This document shows, piece by piece, positions 14,602-23,120 of a stretch of 40,170 nucleotides of DNA (the first letter of the stretch is position 1; each line of letters opens with the position of its first letter). Source of the stretch: UBA11574 sp964591175 (GTDB taxonomy: Bacteria; Desulfobacterota; Desulfobacteria; Desulfobacterales; UBA11574); contig CAZQAF010000029.1 of the NCBI GenBank assembly GCA_964591175.1, positions 1 to 40,170 of the forward strand, read 5' to 3'. The notes beneath the pieces are model-generated. The model was not told the origin of the DNA, did not search any database, and saw only the letters and a list, made by a program, of their open reading frames with translations. The translations under genes and the position numbers were made by a program.

Positions 14602-15862
14602 GAACCGTTTGCTGGTGGTGGGAACGACTTCGGATTATATTGACTGGATCCGCAGCACCTGTCCCCAAAGAGCCCTTTTTATCACCGACCCATTCGTGCG
14701 ATCCAATGCACGAGAGCCTGCTCCCGCAATCCATGAAGAAGTACTCTGTGAACTGACGGATAACGAACCCGTCCTAAAGACGGTGACGCGTCACCTAAAA
14801 CGTTGGGGCCTACGGGCGGACGGCGTCGCATGCTTTGACTGCGAATCCATGGCTTTGGCGGCATTACTGGCTCAGGATTTTTCCGCAGACTTTGCATCTT
14901 TATCAGCGGTCAACAACTGCCGGGACAAGCTCGTCTCAAAAATACTCTGGCAGAAAAATGGAATCGGCACCCCTCGAATTGCACCGGCCCGCAACATTGA
15001 AGATGTCATTGATTTTTTTTCAACCTTGGCCCGAGATTGCGTACTCAAGCCCCTTACCGGCAGCGGCAGCGAACTGGTCTTTCACTGCAAAAACGAAAAA
15101 GAATGTCGCCGGGCATTCACCGTCATTCAAGACGGCCTTCGGCAGCGAAAAAATCACCGCCTTTACAAAGGTAATTCCTATGATTCGCCCCCGATAATTG
15201 TCGAGGAGTTTGTCAATGGTTCGGAGTTTTCATGTGATTTTTTTATGGATGAAGAAGCGGTGACACTGATCCGACTGGCGAAAAAAATTCCGTCATCTTT
15301 CGGCCCTTTCGGCATCACCATGGGGTATGTGCTCGTCGACGCCCTGCCCCAAGGCATAGATCTTCGAATGTTTTGTCAATATCTGGCCCGTGCAGCCGGC
15401 GTTCTTGGAATAAAAAGATCCATTTGTATGGCTGACTTTGTGGTGCGCGGGGGCGACATTGTTCTGCTTGAGATGGCTCCCCGGCCGGGAGGAGACTGTC
15501 TTCCGGCGCTGATCCGCAATGCGCTTCAATTGGATATCCTCGCCCTGACCCTCGACGCGGCCCAAAAACGTCCGCTGCGTATCGGCTCGTTCCGACCGTC
15601 CCGACCCTTTGCGGGCGTGCGTATCCATGCCACGCAGGGCGGCATTTTCAAACGCATCAATTTTGCTTCCGTGGAACAAAATCCGCGGATAAAAGAAATT
15701 CATATCTTGCGACACCCCGGCGATATCATCCGCATGCCGCCTGAAGATTACGATTCTTTTGTTTTGGGAAATATCATTTTCACTCCCGAAAACGCCATGG
15801 ATCTTATGGGCGAGTGCCGCCGGCTTCTGGATATGATAGACGTGGAGATCGAATCACCATGA
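14591..15862 (+). CDS. ATP-grasp ligase
   Basis: A 423-residue protein beginning at GTG 14591, overlapping the acyltransferase gene by 11 nt. An N-terminal Rossmann-like lobe (1-110) is followed by the ATP-grasp fold: K113 (CRDKLVSK), K153 in VLKPLTGSGSEL with the Gly-rich loop, IIVEEFVNGSEFSCDFF (202-218, adenine hinge), and the metal-binding strand VLLEMAPRPGGD (291-302) with Glu294 and Arg298. The C-terminal part (310-423) resembles the biotin-carboxylase/PylC-like tail. ATP-grasp enzymes of this type form amide bonds through acyl-phosphates, so a peptide or amide product is likely. Substrates cannot be read from the sequence. It overlaps the next gene by ATGA. Confidence 0.85.
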   Translation: MRSENRLLVVGTTSDYIDWIRSTCPQRALFITDPFVRSNAREPAPAIHEEVLCELTDNEPVLKTVTRHLKRWGLRADGVACFDCESMALAALLAQDFSADFASLSAVNNCRDKLVSKILWQKNGIGTPRIAPARNIEDVIDFFSTLARDCVLKPLTGSGSELVFHCKNEKECRRAFTVIQDGLRQRKNHRLYKGNSYDSPPIIVEEFVNGSEFSCDFFMDEEAVTLIRLAKKIPSSFGPFGITMGYVLVDALPQGIDLRMFCQYLARAAGVLGIKRSICMADFVVRGGDIVLLEMAPRPGGDCLPALIRNALQLDILALTLDAAQKRPLRIGSFRPSRPFAGVRIHATQGGIFKRINFASVEQNPRIKEIHILRHPGDIIRMPPEDYDSFVLGNIIFTPENAMDLMGECRRLLDMIDVEIESP

Positions 15863-17157
15863 CGCGCTTGACACCTCAGAACATAGACCCATCCATGCAT
15901 TCCGAAGAAATGCCGCTGCTTCCGCGGGAAGAGCTGATGCCCTTCATCGAGCACTATTTCAACCGGCGGAAGGCCTATCTCAAACAACTCAAAAATCACG
16001 TTTCTTTCCTATATGTGTTGGAGCCCGACGTATTGCTTCGGCGGGCGGCTCAGTTTAAAACAGCCTTTCGCCGGGAATTGCCCGATTCGGACTTCTACTA
16101 CGCTGTCAAAAGTAACAATCATCCCGAGGTCGCTCGAACTCTTCTGAAATCAGGTTTCGGCCTGGATGTATCCAGCGGTTTGGAGTTACAGACGGCCATC
16201 GATGTCAACGCAAAGGAAATTGTTTTCAGCGGGCCCGGAAAAATGCCCCAAGAACTGGCGTTGGCTGTACGAAACAGCCGTCGGGTGACGGTCCTGCTGG
16301 ACAGCTTCGGCGAATTGCATCGACTGGAAAAGGCAGCCGCAGTCCTAAAAACAAAGGTGCGCGCCGGTGTAAGGCTGACCACCAATTCCGACGGCCTGTG
16401 GCGAAAATTCGGAATACCGCCTGATCAGCTCGACGAATTCTGGCGAACCGCTCGGACGTGCCCGCATATATCTCTAAAAGGGATTCAGGTTCATACCAGT
16501 TGGAATCTAACGGCAACGTCCCAAACGGACACCATCGCCCTTTTGGGCGAGCTGCTTTCGCGCATGCCGGAAATTCTCAACGAAAACCTGGCATTTATCG
16601 ACGTTGGCGGCGGCTACTGGCCCCGGCAGGGCGAATGGCGCCATCCATCGGCAGCGCCGCAGGAGATGCTTCAGAAGACGAGCAGGCATTTGTCTGATGA
16701 ATCGAAGATTCATCTTCGATTCCCGGCAGAACCCATTGAAGTTTTTGCTCAAAAAATCGGACAGGCGATAAAACGCCATATCTTTCCCCTGACGTCTTGC
16801 AGAATTTACTTTGAGCCGGGCCGCTGGATCTGCAACGATGCGATGCATCTATTAATGACCGTCGTCGACCAAAAGGGAGAGGATCTGGTCATCACGGATG
16901 CCGGCACCAACGCCGTGGGATGGGAGCGTTTTGAAACCGATTATTTCCCCGTCCTGAATTTGACGCGCCCTGCCTTGACGGAAAAGCCCTGCTACATCCT
17001 CGGTTCGTTGTGCACCCCCCATGATGTATGGGGATTCAGCTACTTCGGCCGGGACATCCGTGTGGGGGACGTGCTCATGATCCCTACCCAGGGCGCATAT
17101 ACTTACAGCCTACGGCAAAATTTCATCAAACCCGTGCCCGAGGTTGTGATCATGTAA
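15859..17157 (+). CDS. PLP-dependent fold-III amino acid decarboxylase (DAPDC/ODC family)
   Basis: A 432-residue protein. I chose ATG 15859, which overlaps the ATP-grasp stop as ATGA; an in-frame ATG at 15814 would overlap by 49 nt. Motifs in order: PLP lysine Lys84 (FYYAVKSNNHPE), IQVHTSWN (209-216, in place of HVGSQ), the PLP-phosphate loop DVGGGYWP (248-255), FEPGRWI (318-324), the dimer-contributed active-site Cys385 (GSLCTPHDVWG) and QGAYTYS (411-417). The family covers diaminopimelate, ornithine/arginine and carboxynorspermidine decarboxylases. The altered HVGSQ segment and its operon argue against ordinary LysA. Substrate unknown. It converges with the C39-like gene, sharing 8 bp. Confidence 0.85.
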   Translation: MTRLTPQNIDPSMHSEEMPLLPREELMPFIEHYFNRRKAYLKQLKNHVSFLYVLEPDVLLRRAAQFKTAFRRELPDSDFYYAVKSNNHPEVARTLLKSGFGLDVSSGLELQTAIDVNAKEIVFSGPGKMPQELALAVRNSRRVTVLLDSFGELHRLEKAAAVLKTKVRAGVRLTTNSDGLWRKFGIPPDQLDEFWRTARTCPHISLKGIQVHTSWNLTATSQTDTIALLGELLSRMPEILNENLAFIDVGGGYWPRQGEWRHPSAAPQEMLQKTSRHLSDESKIHLRFPAEPIEVFAQKIGQAIKRHIFPLTSCRIYFEPGRWICNDAMHLLMTVVDQKGEDLVITDAGTNAVGWERFETDYFPVLNLTRPALTEKPCYILGSLCTPHDVWGFSYFGRDIRVGDVLMIPTQGAYTYSLRQNFIKPVPEVVIM

Positions 17158-17875
17158 ATGTCTTTCTCTTTCTCCGTGGTTCAATGACGAGCAGATTGTC
17201 GTCGTAGGTCACGACGCCAAGCATAATGGAACAAACCAATCGATAGATGTTGACTTCATACTGCTGGCCTGAAGAAACAGGGTTCGGCTTAAGGGGATCG
17301 GCGATGAGCACATTGCGCGACATCTTGTCATACCCGGCAAGCACGACAAAGTGCCCGGTTGATTCTCCACGAATATCATCATAAACAAGACGAAGACCTT
17401 CAACATACTCACGAGAACATTTATAAAGGTATGTGGCGTTTAATCCCGTCAAAACAGGTACTTCTCGTTTTAGATACTTTCGTATCAAACCCGGCGTAAG
17501 CTCCCGAAACCGGAGCCGCCCGCCGAGTTCCAGGTATTTCAAATACCCGTGCGTCGCTGTGTTGAACAAGGGATCATCACGCTTGTACCTAAGCTGCAAC
17601 TTAAGTTTATCGGAAATATCAGGACCGTCGGGGACAAACCACGTGGGATCAAAAAGCTTGAGGTTGTAGGTATAAATCGTCGCTTTATAGCCGCGGCGCA
17701 AGGCATGACAGGCCAGATAAACAGCCAATGTGCCGCCGTCTTCCAAATCCGTCACCTCCGAAATAATCTGATTTAAGTGAACGGGATCACCAAAATAGCG
17801 ATAAATTGCATGGAGGCAGGTCGGGCCGCAAGTGCTGTCATCCGGTTGTGGAGATATGTCCAAATACAGTTTCAT
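17150..17875 (-). CDS. C39-like papain-fold cysteine peptidase
   Basis: A 241-residue protein without signal peptide or transporter domain. The catalytic residues of the C39-like fold are visible: Cys16 (PDDSTCGPTCLHAIYRYFGD), His175 (STGHFVVLAGYD) and Asp193 (LIADP). Full C39 domains of bacteriocin exporters are shorter and fused to an ABC transporter; this is a stand-alone C39-like protein. Related stand-alone proteins occur beside ATP-grasp/GNAT clusters. The gene ends inside the last codons of the PLP decarboxylase gene (8-bp antisense overlap), so it may belong to the same functional module or simply follow the radical SAM gene 54 bp upstream on its own strand. A processing, amidase or transglutaminase-like role is possible. 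Confidence 0.75.
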   Translation of the reverse strand: MKLYLDISPQPDDSTCGPTCLHAIYRYFGDPVHLNQIISEVTDLEDGGTLAVYLACHALRRGYKATIYTYNLKLFDPTWFVPDGPDISDKLKLQLRYKRDDPLFNTATHGYLKYLELGGRLRFRELTPGLIRKYLKREVPVLTGLNATYLYKCSREYVEGLRLVYDDIRGESTGHFVVLAGYDKMSRNVLIADPLKPNPVSSGQQYEVNIYRLVCSIMLGVVTYDDNLLVIEPRRKRKTFT

Positions 17876-17929
17876 ATACTTTCATACGCGGTTGAATGTA
17901 ACATTAATCGATATAACATCCGTCCCCGC

Positions 17930-19678
17930 TTATGCTTTATGTTCGTTTTTTCCCCTGCAAACGCCGCAAATGCTGCAGGATTCCACGGGACAAGGGGGCG
18001 AAGATTTGCCCTGAAGTGCTCTTTTATACTCGGTTTTAAGAAAAGATTTCCTGATACCGTGATCGATAAAGTCCCAGGGAAATAATTCATCCAGTGAACG
18101 CTCTCTGAGAACATAGAAATCAGGGTTTATGGGAGAAGATTTCAAGGTTTTGGGCCAGTTGCCCTGGTGGGTATTTGCCAGCGACAACATTTGTGCAACC
18201 CTGCGGTCCCCCCGCGCCAGCAGTCCCTGAATATAAGCCCACCGCGGAATATCCGCATGGACGCGAACATTTGCCACCCTTTTCAGAGCGTTTTTAACTT
18301 TCTTTATCTTCTCTTTAAGCAAATGAATATCATCCATCTTCACCCATTGAAACGGTGTAAACGGTTTCGGAACAAAGCTGTTCAAACTGACGGTGATCTC
18401 TCCCATGCGTTTTTTGGCCCGGCTCGATGTGAGGAATTGATGCTTTATTTTTTTGCAAAGGGCCGAAATCGCTTCAACATCGTCCATGGTTTCAGTGGGC
18501 AGGCCGACCATAAAATAGAGCCTTATGTTAAGGATGCCGGCGGTGACAATCTGTTCGACCGCTTGGAGGATGTCGGTTTCTTCGATCCCCTTGTTGATGA
18601 CCTTTCGCATCCGTTCTGATCCCGCATCCGGCGCAATGGTAGCGGTTTTGGCTTTGCTTTTCTTGAGCACCGATAGGAGTTCGGGCGTCAGCGCATCCGC
18701 CCTAAGGGAGCTGAAAGACACTCGGGTATTTTTCCCCAATTTTTCACCGCAGATCTTCTCAAGGTCCGGCAGATCCGATACTGCGGCGCCGACAAGCCCT
18801 ATTTTGCCTGTCTTTGAAACACCCTGATCCATGCATTCCTTTAGCAGAGAAAAGGGCCTGAACCTTGGCGGTCTATAGACAAATCCCGCGGCGCAGAACC
18901 TGCAACCATGGGCACACCCCCTGCTGACTTCAATAAGAAACGTGTTGTCGAAAATGGTATCGGATGTGATGATGGCGCTGCAGGTTGGCGTTTGGGAAAG
19001 ATCTTTGACGTACTGGCGCTCAACTTTGTCCGGAACATCGGATATGGGTTCAAACGCGCCGAGGGTGCCATCCGGATGGTATGATGCGTTGTATAATGAA
19101 GGGATATAAGCACCGGGAACATCTCTGGCAAGGATATTCAAGCAAGTCTTTCTGTTACGGGCAAGTACGTCCGGAGAGAATGTCGTCAAAAAATTCGGCA
19201 GAACAGCCTCGGCTTCACCGATAAGAAAGCAATCGATAAACGGCGCCAGGGGCTCCGGATTTAAAAAAAAAGCAACTCCCCCGGCAATCACGAGGGGGTG
19301 GGGGCCTTCTCTATCTTTGGATTGCAGGGGGAGCTTTGCTTTTTCGAGAATGGTCAGGAGGTTGGGGAAATCATTCTCATATGACACCGAAAATGCTACA
19401 AGGTCAAAGGCGCGAATATCATTCCCGGATTCTACAGTGGTGACACGTCCGGTCGCAGTCCGTCCGTCATCATCCGGGAGAAACGACCGCTCGCATAACA
19501 CATCTTCATATGAATTGACGAGTTCATATACCGCCTGAAAACCGAGATTGGACATGCCGACATGATACGTATTGGGATAGATCAACGCGACCTTGACACG
19601 TTTTGTCCATTTTTTTCGGATGCCGCCGGTTTCGCTTGCCGTGACCTTCCTGTGAAATTTACGGGGTGCCCGTACCAT
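17930..19678 (-). CDS. B12-binding-type radical SAM protein (TIGR03960-like)
   Basis: A 582-residue protein. An N-terminal cobalamin-binding-like Rossmann region (VKVALIYPNTYHVGMSNLGF, then FSVSYENDFPNL and PLVIAGGVAFFLNPEP) precedes a radical SAM TIM barrel with the cluster motif CAHGCRFC (Cys255, Cys259, Cys262). The C-terminus has a second Cys group (CPVESCSICGVC). This order matches the TIGR03960 family, whose members often lie near ribosomal or tRNA-modification genes and whose reaction is not settled. It starts 19 bp after ftsZ and is likely the last gene of the dcw transcript. A role in RNA modification is a family-based guess. Confidence 0.82.
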   Translation of the reverse strand: MVRAPRKFHRKVTASETGGIRKKWTKRVKVALIYPNTYHVGMSNLGFQAVYELVNSYEDVLCERSFLPDDDGRTATGRVTTVESGNDIRAFDLVAFSVSYENDFPNLLTILEKAKLPLQSKDREGPHPLVIAGGVAFFLNPEPLAPFIDCFLIGEAEAVLPNFLTTFSPDVLARNRKTCLNILARDVPGAYIPSLYNASYHPDGTLGAFEPISDVPDKVERQYVKDLSQTPTCSAIITSDTIFDNTFLIEVSRGCAHGCRFCAAGFVYRPPRFRPFSLLKECMDQGVSKTGKIGLVGAAVSDLPDLEKICGEKLGKNTRVSFSSLRADALTPELLSVLKKSKAKTATIAPDAGSERMRKVINKGIEETDILQAVEQIVTAGILNIRLYFMVGLPTETMDDVEAISALCKKIKHQFLTSSRAKKRMGEITVSLNSFVPKPFTPFQWVKMDDIHLLKEKIKKVKNALKRVANVRVHADIPRWAYIQGLLARGDRRVAQMLSLANTHQGNWPKTLKSSPINPDFYVLRERSLDELFPWDFIDHGIRKSFLKTEYKRALQGKSSPPCPVESCSICGVCRGKNEHKA

Positions 19679-19697
19679 GCATCGTTATCATCCATTT

Positions 19698-20879
19698 CTA
19701 GTCTGCCTTTCTCCGTAAAAACGTCGGGACATCCAGATTCGCAAGATCGGCATTGTCGATGACAATACCTCTGTATCCTCTGTAAGTGCTGCCGCCCGAT
19801 TCACCCACTGCATGCTTTCGACGGATAAAGGTCGGTTCGTCATAATCTACCGCATCGTTAAAATCTTCAGCCGTAATATCTCTGACCCTGCCTCTGAGTT
19901 CTGTTTTTACGCCGGTTTCAGGCCCCGAATCGATCCCGGTTGCAATGACGGTGACCCGCATCTCATTGCCGAGGTTGTCGTCTACGGCGGTTCCCCATAT
20001 AATGTCGGCATCTTCACCGACTTCATTATAAATTCTGTCGGACGCCTCAGTCATCTCCTCCATCGTCAAATCGGTATTACTGGTGATGTTCATCAATACG
20101 CCCTTGGCGCCGGAAATGGAGATGTCTTCCAGCAGGGGATGGGAGATAGCCCTTTCGGCGGCTTCCAGCGCCCGATTTTCTCCGCTGGCAATGCCGATGC
20201 CCATAATGGCCATCCCGGCTTTGGACATAATGGTTTTAACATCGGCAAAGTCAAGATTGATCAATCCCGGCATCATGATAAGATCCGTAATCCCTTTGAC
20301 GGAATGGAGCAGCACTTCATCGGCTTTTTTGAACATATCGATCATTCTGGCATTTTTAGATGCAAGTCCCCTTAGCCGATCGTTGGGGATGGTGATAACC
20401 GTATCGGCTGTTTGCTTGAGCATATTAATGCCGTCTTCAGCCTGTTTGGCCCTTTTCTTACCTTCGAATGAAAACGGTTTGGTCACCACCGCCACGGTCA
20501 AGATGTCGATTTCCTTACAGAGCTCAGCGATAACCGGCGCCGCACCCGTTCCGGTACCGCCGCCGAATCCCGCTGTAATGAACACCATATGGCTGCCGGT
20601 CAATGCATTTTTAATGGTCTCGGCATTTTCCAGCGCCGCTTCACGTCCGATTTGAGGGTTTGCGCCTGCGCCGAGACCCTGGGTGAGCTGTTCGCCGATC
20701 TGGAGCCTGAGCGATGCCTTGGAAACCTCAAGGGCCTGAGAATCTGTATTGGCGGCAATAAATTTTACGCCGTGAAGCTTGGATTCAATCATGTTGTTGA
20801 TGGCATTCCCCCCTGCGCCGCCAACGCCGATCACCATGATCTTAGCAAAATTATCATTTTCTATCAAAGTAAAGGTCAT
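19698..20879 (-). CDS. ftsZ: Cell division protein FtsZ
   Basis: A 393-residue tubulin-like GTPase that assembles the Z-ring. ATG 20879 is chosen because AGGAGG lies 8 nt upstream; an in-frame GTG at 20888 abuts that site. Landmarks: GVGGAGGNAINNMI at the N-terminus, the tubulin signature GGGTGTGAAP, NDRLR, and the synergy loop around LINLDFADVKTIM. A short variable linker ends in DLANLDVPTFLRRKAD, the conserved C-terminal peptide that binds FtsA and other partners. The gene follows ftsA after a 158-bp gap that contains a hairpin, so it may have its own promoter or attenuation. Confidence 0.98.
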   Translation of the reverse strand: MTFTLIENDNFAKIMVIGVGGAGGNAINNMIESKLHGVKFIAANTDSQALEVSKASLRLQIGEQLTQGLGAGANPQIGREAALENAETIKNALTGSHMVFITAGFGGGTGTGAAPVIAELCKEIDILTVAVVTKPFSFEGKKRAKQAEDGINMLKQTADTVITIPNDRLRGLASKNARMIDMFKKADEVLLHSVKGITDLIMMPGLINLDFADVKTIMSKAGMAIMGIGIASGENRALEAAERAISHPLLEDISISGAKGVLMNITSNTDLTMEEMTEASDRIYNEVGEDADIIWGTAVDDNLGNEMRVTVIATGIDSGPETGVKTELRGRVRDITAEDFNDAVDYDEPTFIRRKHAVGESGGSTYRGYRGIVIDNADLANLDVPTFLRRKAD

Positions 20880-20978
20880 GTCCCCCACCTCCTGTTCATG
20901 TTTTTTGTTTGTAAGTGTTCAGGCCCTTGAAATAAATCGATTTATCTCCAAAAACCAAAACGTCTGCTCGTTCTTAAA

Positions 20979-21007
20979 TTCCGGGCGGTCCCCGTGTCCA
21001 CCCGGAA
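20979..21007. promoter_or_regulatory. Hairpin in the ftsA-ftsZ intergenic region
   Basis: TTCCGGGCGG (20979-20988) pairs with CCACCCGGAA (20998-21007), 9 of 10 positions, with a 9-nt loop. On the transcribed (minus) strand it lies about 100 nt upstream of the ftsZ start. No U-tract follows, so it is more likely an RNA-stability or regulatory stem than a terminator. Confidence 0.45.
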
Positions 21008-21037
21008 ATGCGCCTGCCGATGTTACATCATCTCATG

Positions 21038-22264
21038 TCATATAACCTCCTTGAACCACTTTTTCATTCGGACCATGACCCGGTTGAAAATGTTGGTGTC
21101 ACGAATCCTGAATTTCTTTTTCGGTTGATTTCTGGCGCCGTACAAAACAAGCCCGACACCGGTGGCATACATCGGATTGTTGACGACATCCGTAAGACCG
21201 CTGATCCCTCTGGGTGTCCCCAGGCGGGTCGGCAGATCGAAAACCGCCTCCGCAACATCTGTAACCCCCTCCAAAAGGGATGAGCCGCCGGTTAACACAA
21301 TACCGGAAGTAATGATGTTTTCCATTCCGGCCCGAAAGACTTCTCTTTTGATGAGCGTGAAAATTTCTTCCATGCGGGGTTCCAGTATTTCACCCAGGAT
21401 TTGCCGTTGAAGCTTTCTGGGTTTGCGTCCCCCCATACCGGGGACTTCGATGGTTTCATCGCCGCTGATGTTCTGGGAAATACAGGTACCGTATTTTTTC
21501 TTGATCTTTTCCGCATCGGCCATGGACGCACGCAGGCCGATACTGATATCGTTCGTCAGATTACTGCCGCCGAGGGCCAGAACAAATGTGTGCTTGATGT
21601 TTTTCCCGGAAAAAATGGCAAGATCGGTGGTGCCCCCGCCAAGGTCCAGCAGTGCCGTCCCAAGATCCTTTTCTTCATCAGTCAGCACGGCTTCTCCAGA
21701 AGCAAGGGGCTCCAAAACGATATCGCACACATCGAGCCCCGAACGATTGGCGCATTTCACAATGTTATGGGCGGATGTCACGGCGCCGGTTACGATATGA
21801 ATCTTGGCTTCCAGCCGAACCCCGGACATCCCCACCGGATTCTGAATTCCGCCCTGGTCGTCGATCATGAACTCCTGGGGGATCACATGAATGACTTCGC
21901 GATCCATGGGAATTGCGACGGCCCGCGCGGCATCGATGACGCGGTCCACATCCTGCTGAGTGACTTCCGGTCCCTTGATCGCGACGATGCCTCGACTGTT
22001 AAACCCCATGATATGACCGCCTGCAATCCCGGCATATACGGATGAAATTTCACATCCTGCCATAAGTTCCGCCTCTTCAATGGCTTTTTGAATCGATTCC
22101 ACGGTGGACTCGATATTGACGACCACGCCTTTTCGAAGCCCGATGGAGGGATGTGTCCCGATACCGACGACATTTATTTTATCCCCGGCCACTTCACCAA
22201 CCACGGCACATATTTTAGTCGTTCCGATATCGAGTCCGACGATAATATTTCCATGTCCCTGCAT
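21038..22264 (-). CDS. ftsA: Cell division protein FtsA
   Basis: A 408-residue actin-like membrane anchor for FtsZ. Visible are the phosphate-1 motif VGLDIGTTKICAVVGE, the FtsA-specific 1C domain region, phosphate-2 LLDLGGGTTDLAIF, the adenosine motif GIVLTGGSSLLEGV, and a C-terminal amphipathic tail (NRVMVRMKKWFKEVI) for membrane binding. ATG 22264 follows GGAGG by 6 nt. It sits directly after ftsQ (1-bp gap). Length and residues are normal. Confidence 0.97.
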   Translation of the reverse strand: MQGHGNIIVGLDIGTTKICAVVGEVAGDKINVVGIGTHPSIGLRKGVVVNIESTVESIQKAIEEAELMAGCEISSVYAGIAGGHIMGFNSRGIVAIKGPEVTQQDVDRVIDAARAVAIPMDREVIHVIPQEFMIDDQGGIQNPVGMSGVRLEAKIHIVTGAVTSAHNIVKCANRSGLDVCDIVLEPLASGEAVLTDEEKDLGTALLDLGGGTTDLAIFSGKNIKHTFVLALGGSNLTNDISIGLRASMADAEKIKKKYGTCISQNISGDETIEVPGMGGRKPRKLQRQILGEILEPRMEEIFTLIKREVFRAGMENIITSGIVLTGGSSLLEGVTDVAEAVFDLPTRLGTPRGISGLTDVVNNPMYATGVGLVLYGARNQPKKKFRIRDTNIFNRVMVRMKKWFKEVI

Positions 22265-22265
22265 C

Positions 22266-23120
22266 TTAAACCTCCTTACGGCCCTTTTCAGCGGATTCTA
22301 TTTTCGCAGGATTTACGACGATGCGATTCAAGTTGTTAAGATCAATGGATTCAAGGTGTGAAAAACCACCATCTTTTTCCAGATAAAAAAGAACATCTTT
22401 GAGCATGGCATACTTGTTCGGATAATCATTGTATCCGATTTTTATCTCCTTGATATGATCAAATGCATAAATGGTAAGACCCATTTCACGGTCCACATCG
22501 ATTCTTTTGATTGTTTTACATGGAAGAATACTTCCGGATTTTTGCCCGAGTGCCAGTACCTTCATGACGGCTTCAAAGGGAGCGCTTCTCGGCTCGCCCT
22601 TGATATTGATATCCGAAAATTCGAGACCGCTGATGACCGGCAAGTGACAGTGGTCCGATGCATCCATTTCTTTGAATATTTCCCCTTGGGTATTGATGAT
22701 AAATTTTCGACCGAGATCGAGGATCGCGAGCGGGTCCTGCTCCTTTATTCTGATATCGATTCCGGAGGGAAGATCTCTGGAAACCTGTGCATCTTCAATC
22801 CATGGTTGTGCGAGCAACCGTTTCCTGACTTTTATCAGATTGACCGAGAAAATATTAACGCCGTTGGTGATCATTGCCTGCTGCAAAACCTTCTCTTGTG
22901 TAAGACGATGGATGCCGGTGACCTTCAAGGCTTTGGCCTTGAAATAATTGCACTGTGTTAATAAATCGTAGCTAAACACAAAAAACAGGCTGACAAAAAG
23001 CAACGCTCCGCCGACAGTTGCCAGTTTCATCCCGAAGACCAGGCGTTTTAACAGTTTGTTGCGCTTTATGGCAGCGCTGTTTTTGTAATAATTTTTTCGG
23101 ACTTTTTTACGCACCAACAA
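22266..23120 (-). CDS. ftsQ: Cell division protein FtsQ
   Basis: A bitopic inner-membrane protein of about 284 residues that links the early and late divisome. A basic cytoplasmic N-terminus is followed by one TM helix (about 35-55, LATVGGALLFVSLFFVFSYD). The POTRA domain (FKAKALKVTGIHRLTQEKVLQ, then RKRLLAQPWIEDAQVSRDLP and IDIRIKEQDPLAILDLG) leads into the beta domain. The start is uncertain: TTG 23120 or 23117, or GTG 23114; all overlap the end of murB by 6-14 nt, which suggests coupling. Confidence 0.9.
   Translation of the reverse strand: MLVRKKVRKNYYKNSAAIKRNKLLKRLVFGMKLATVGGALLFVSLFFVFSYDLLTQCNYFKAKALKVTGIHRLTQEKVLQQAMITNGVNIFSVNLIKVRKRLLAQPWIEDAQVSRDLPSGIDIRIKEQDPLAILDLGRKFIINTQGEIFKEMDASDHCHLPVISGLEFSDINIKGEPRSAPFEAVMKVLALGQKSGSILPCKTIKRIDVDREMGLTIYAFDHIKEIKIGYNDYPNKYAMLKDVLFYLEKDGGFSHLESIDLNNLNRIVVNPAKIESAEKGRKEV

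Noticed and set aside
19812..20655. Long plus-strand frames antisense to ftsZ
   Set aside because: They mirror the ftsZ codons and have no ribosome binding site or recognisable domain.
21401..22045. 214-codon plus-strand frame antisense to ftsA
   Set aside because: Long antisense frames are common over GC-biased codons here; ftsA is certain, and this frame shows no family motif.
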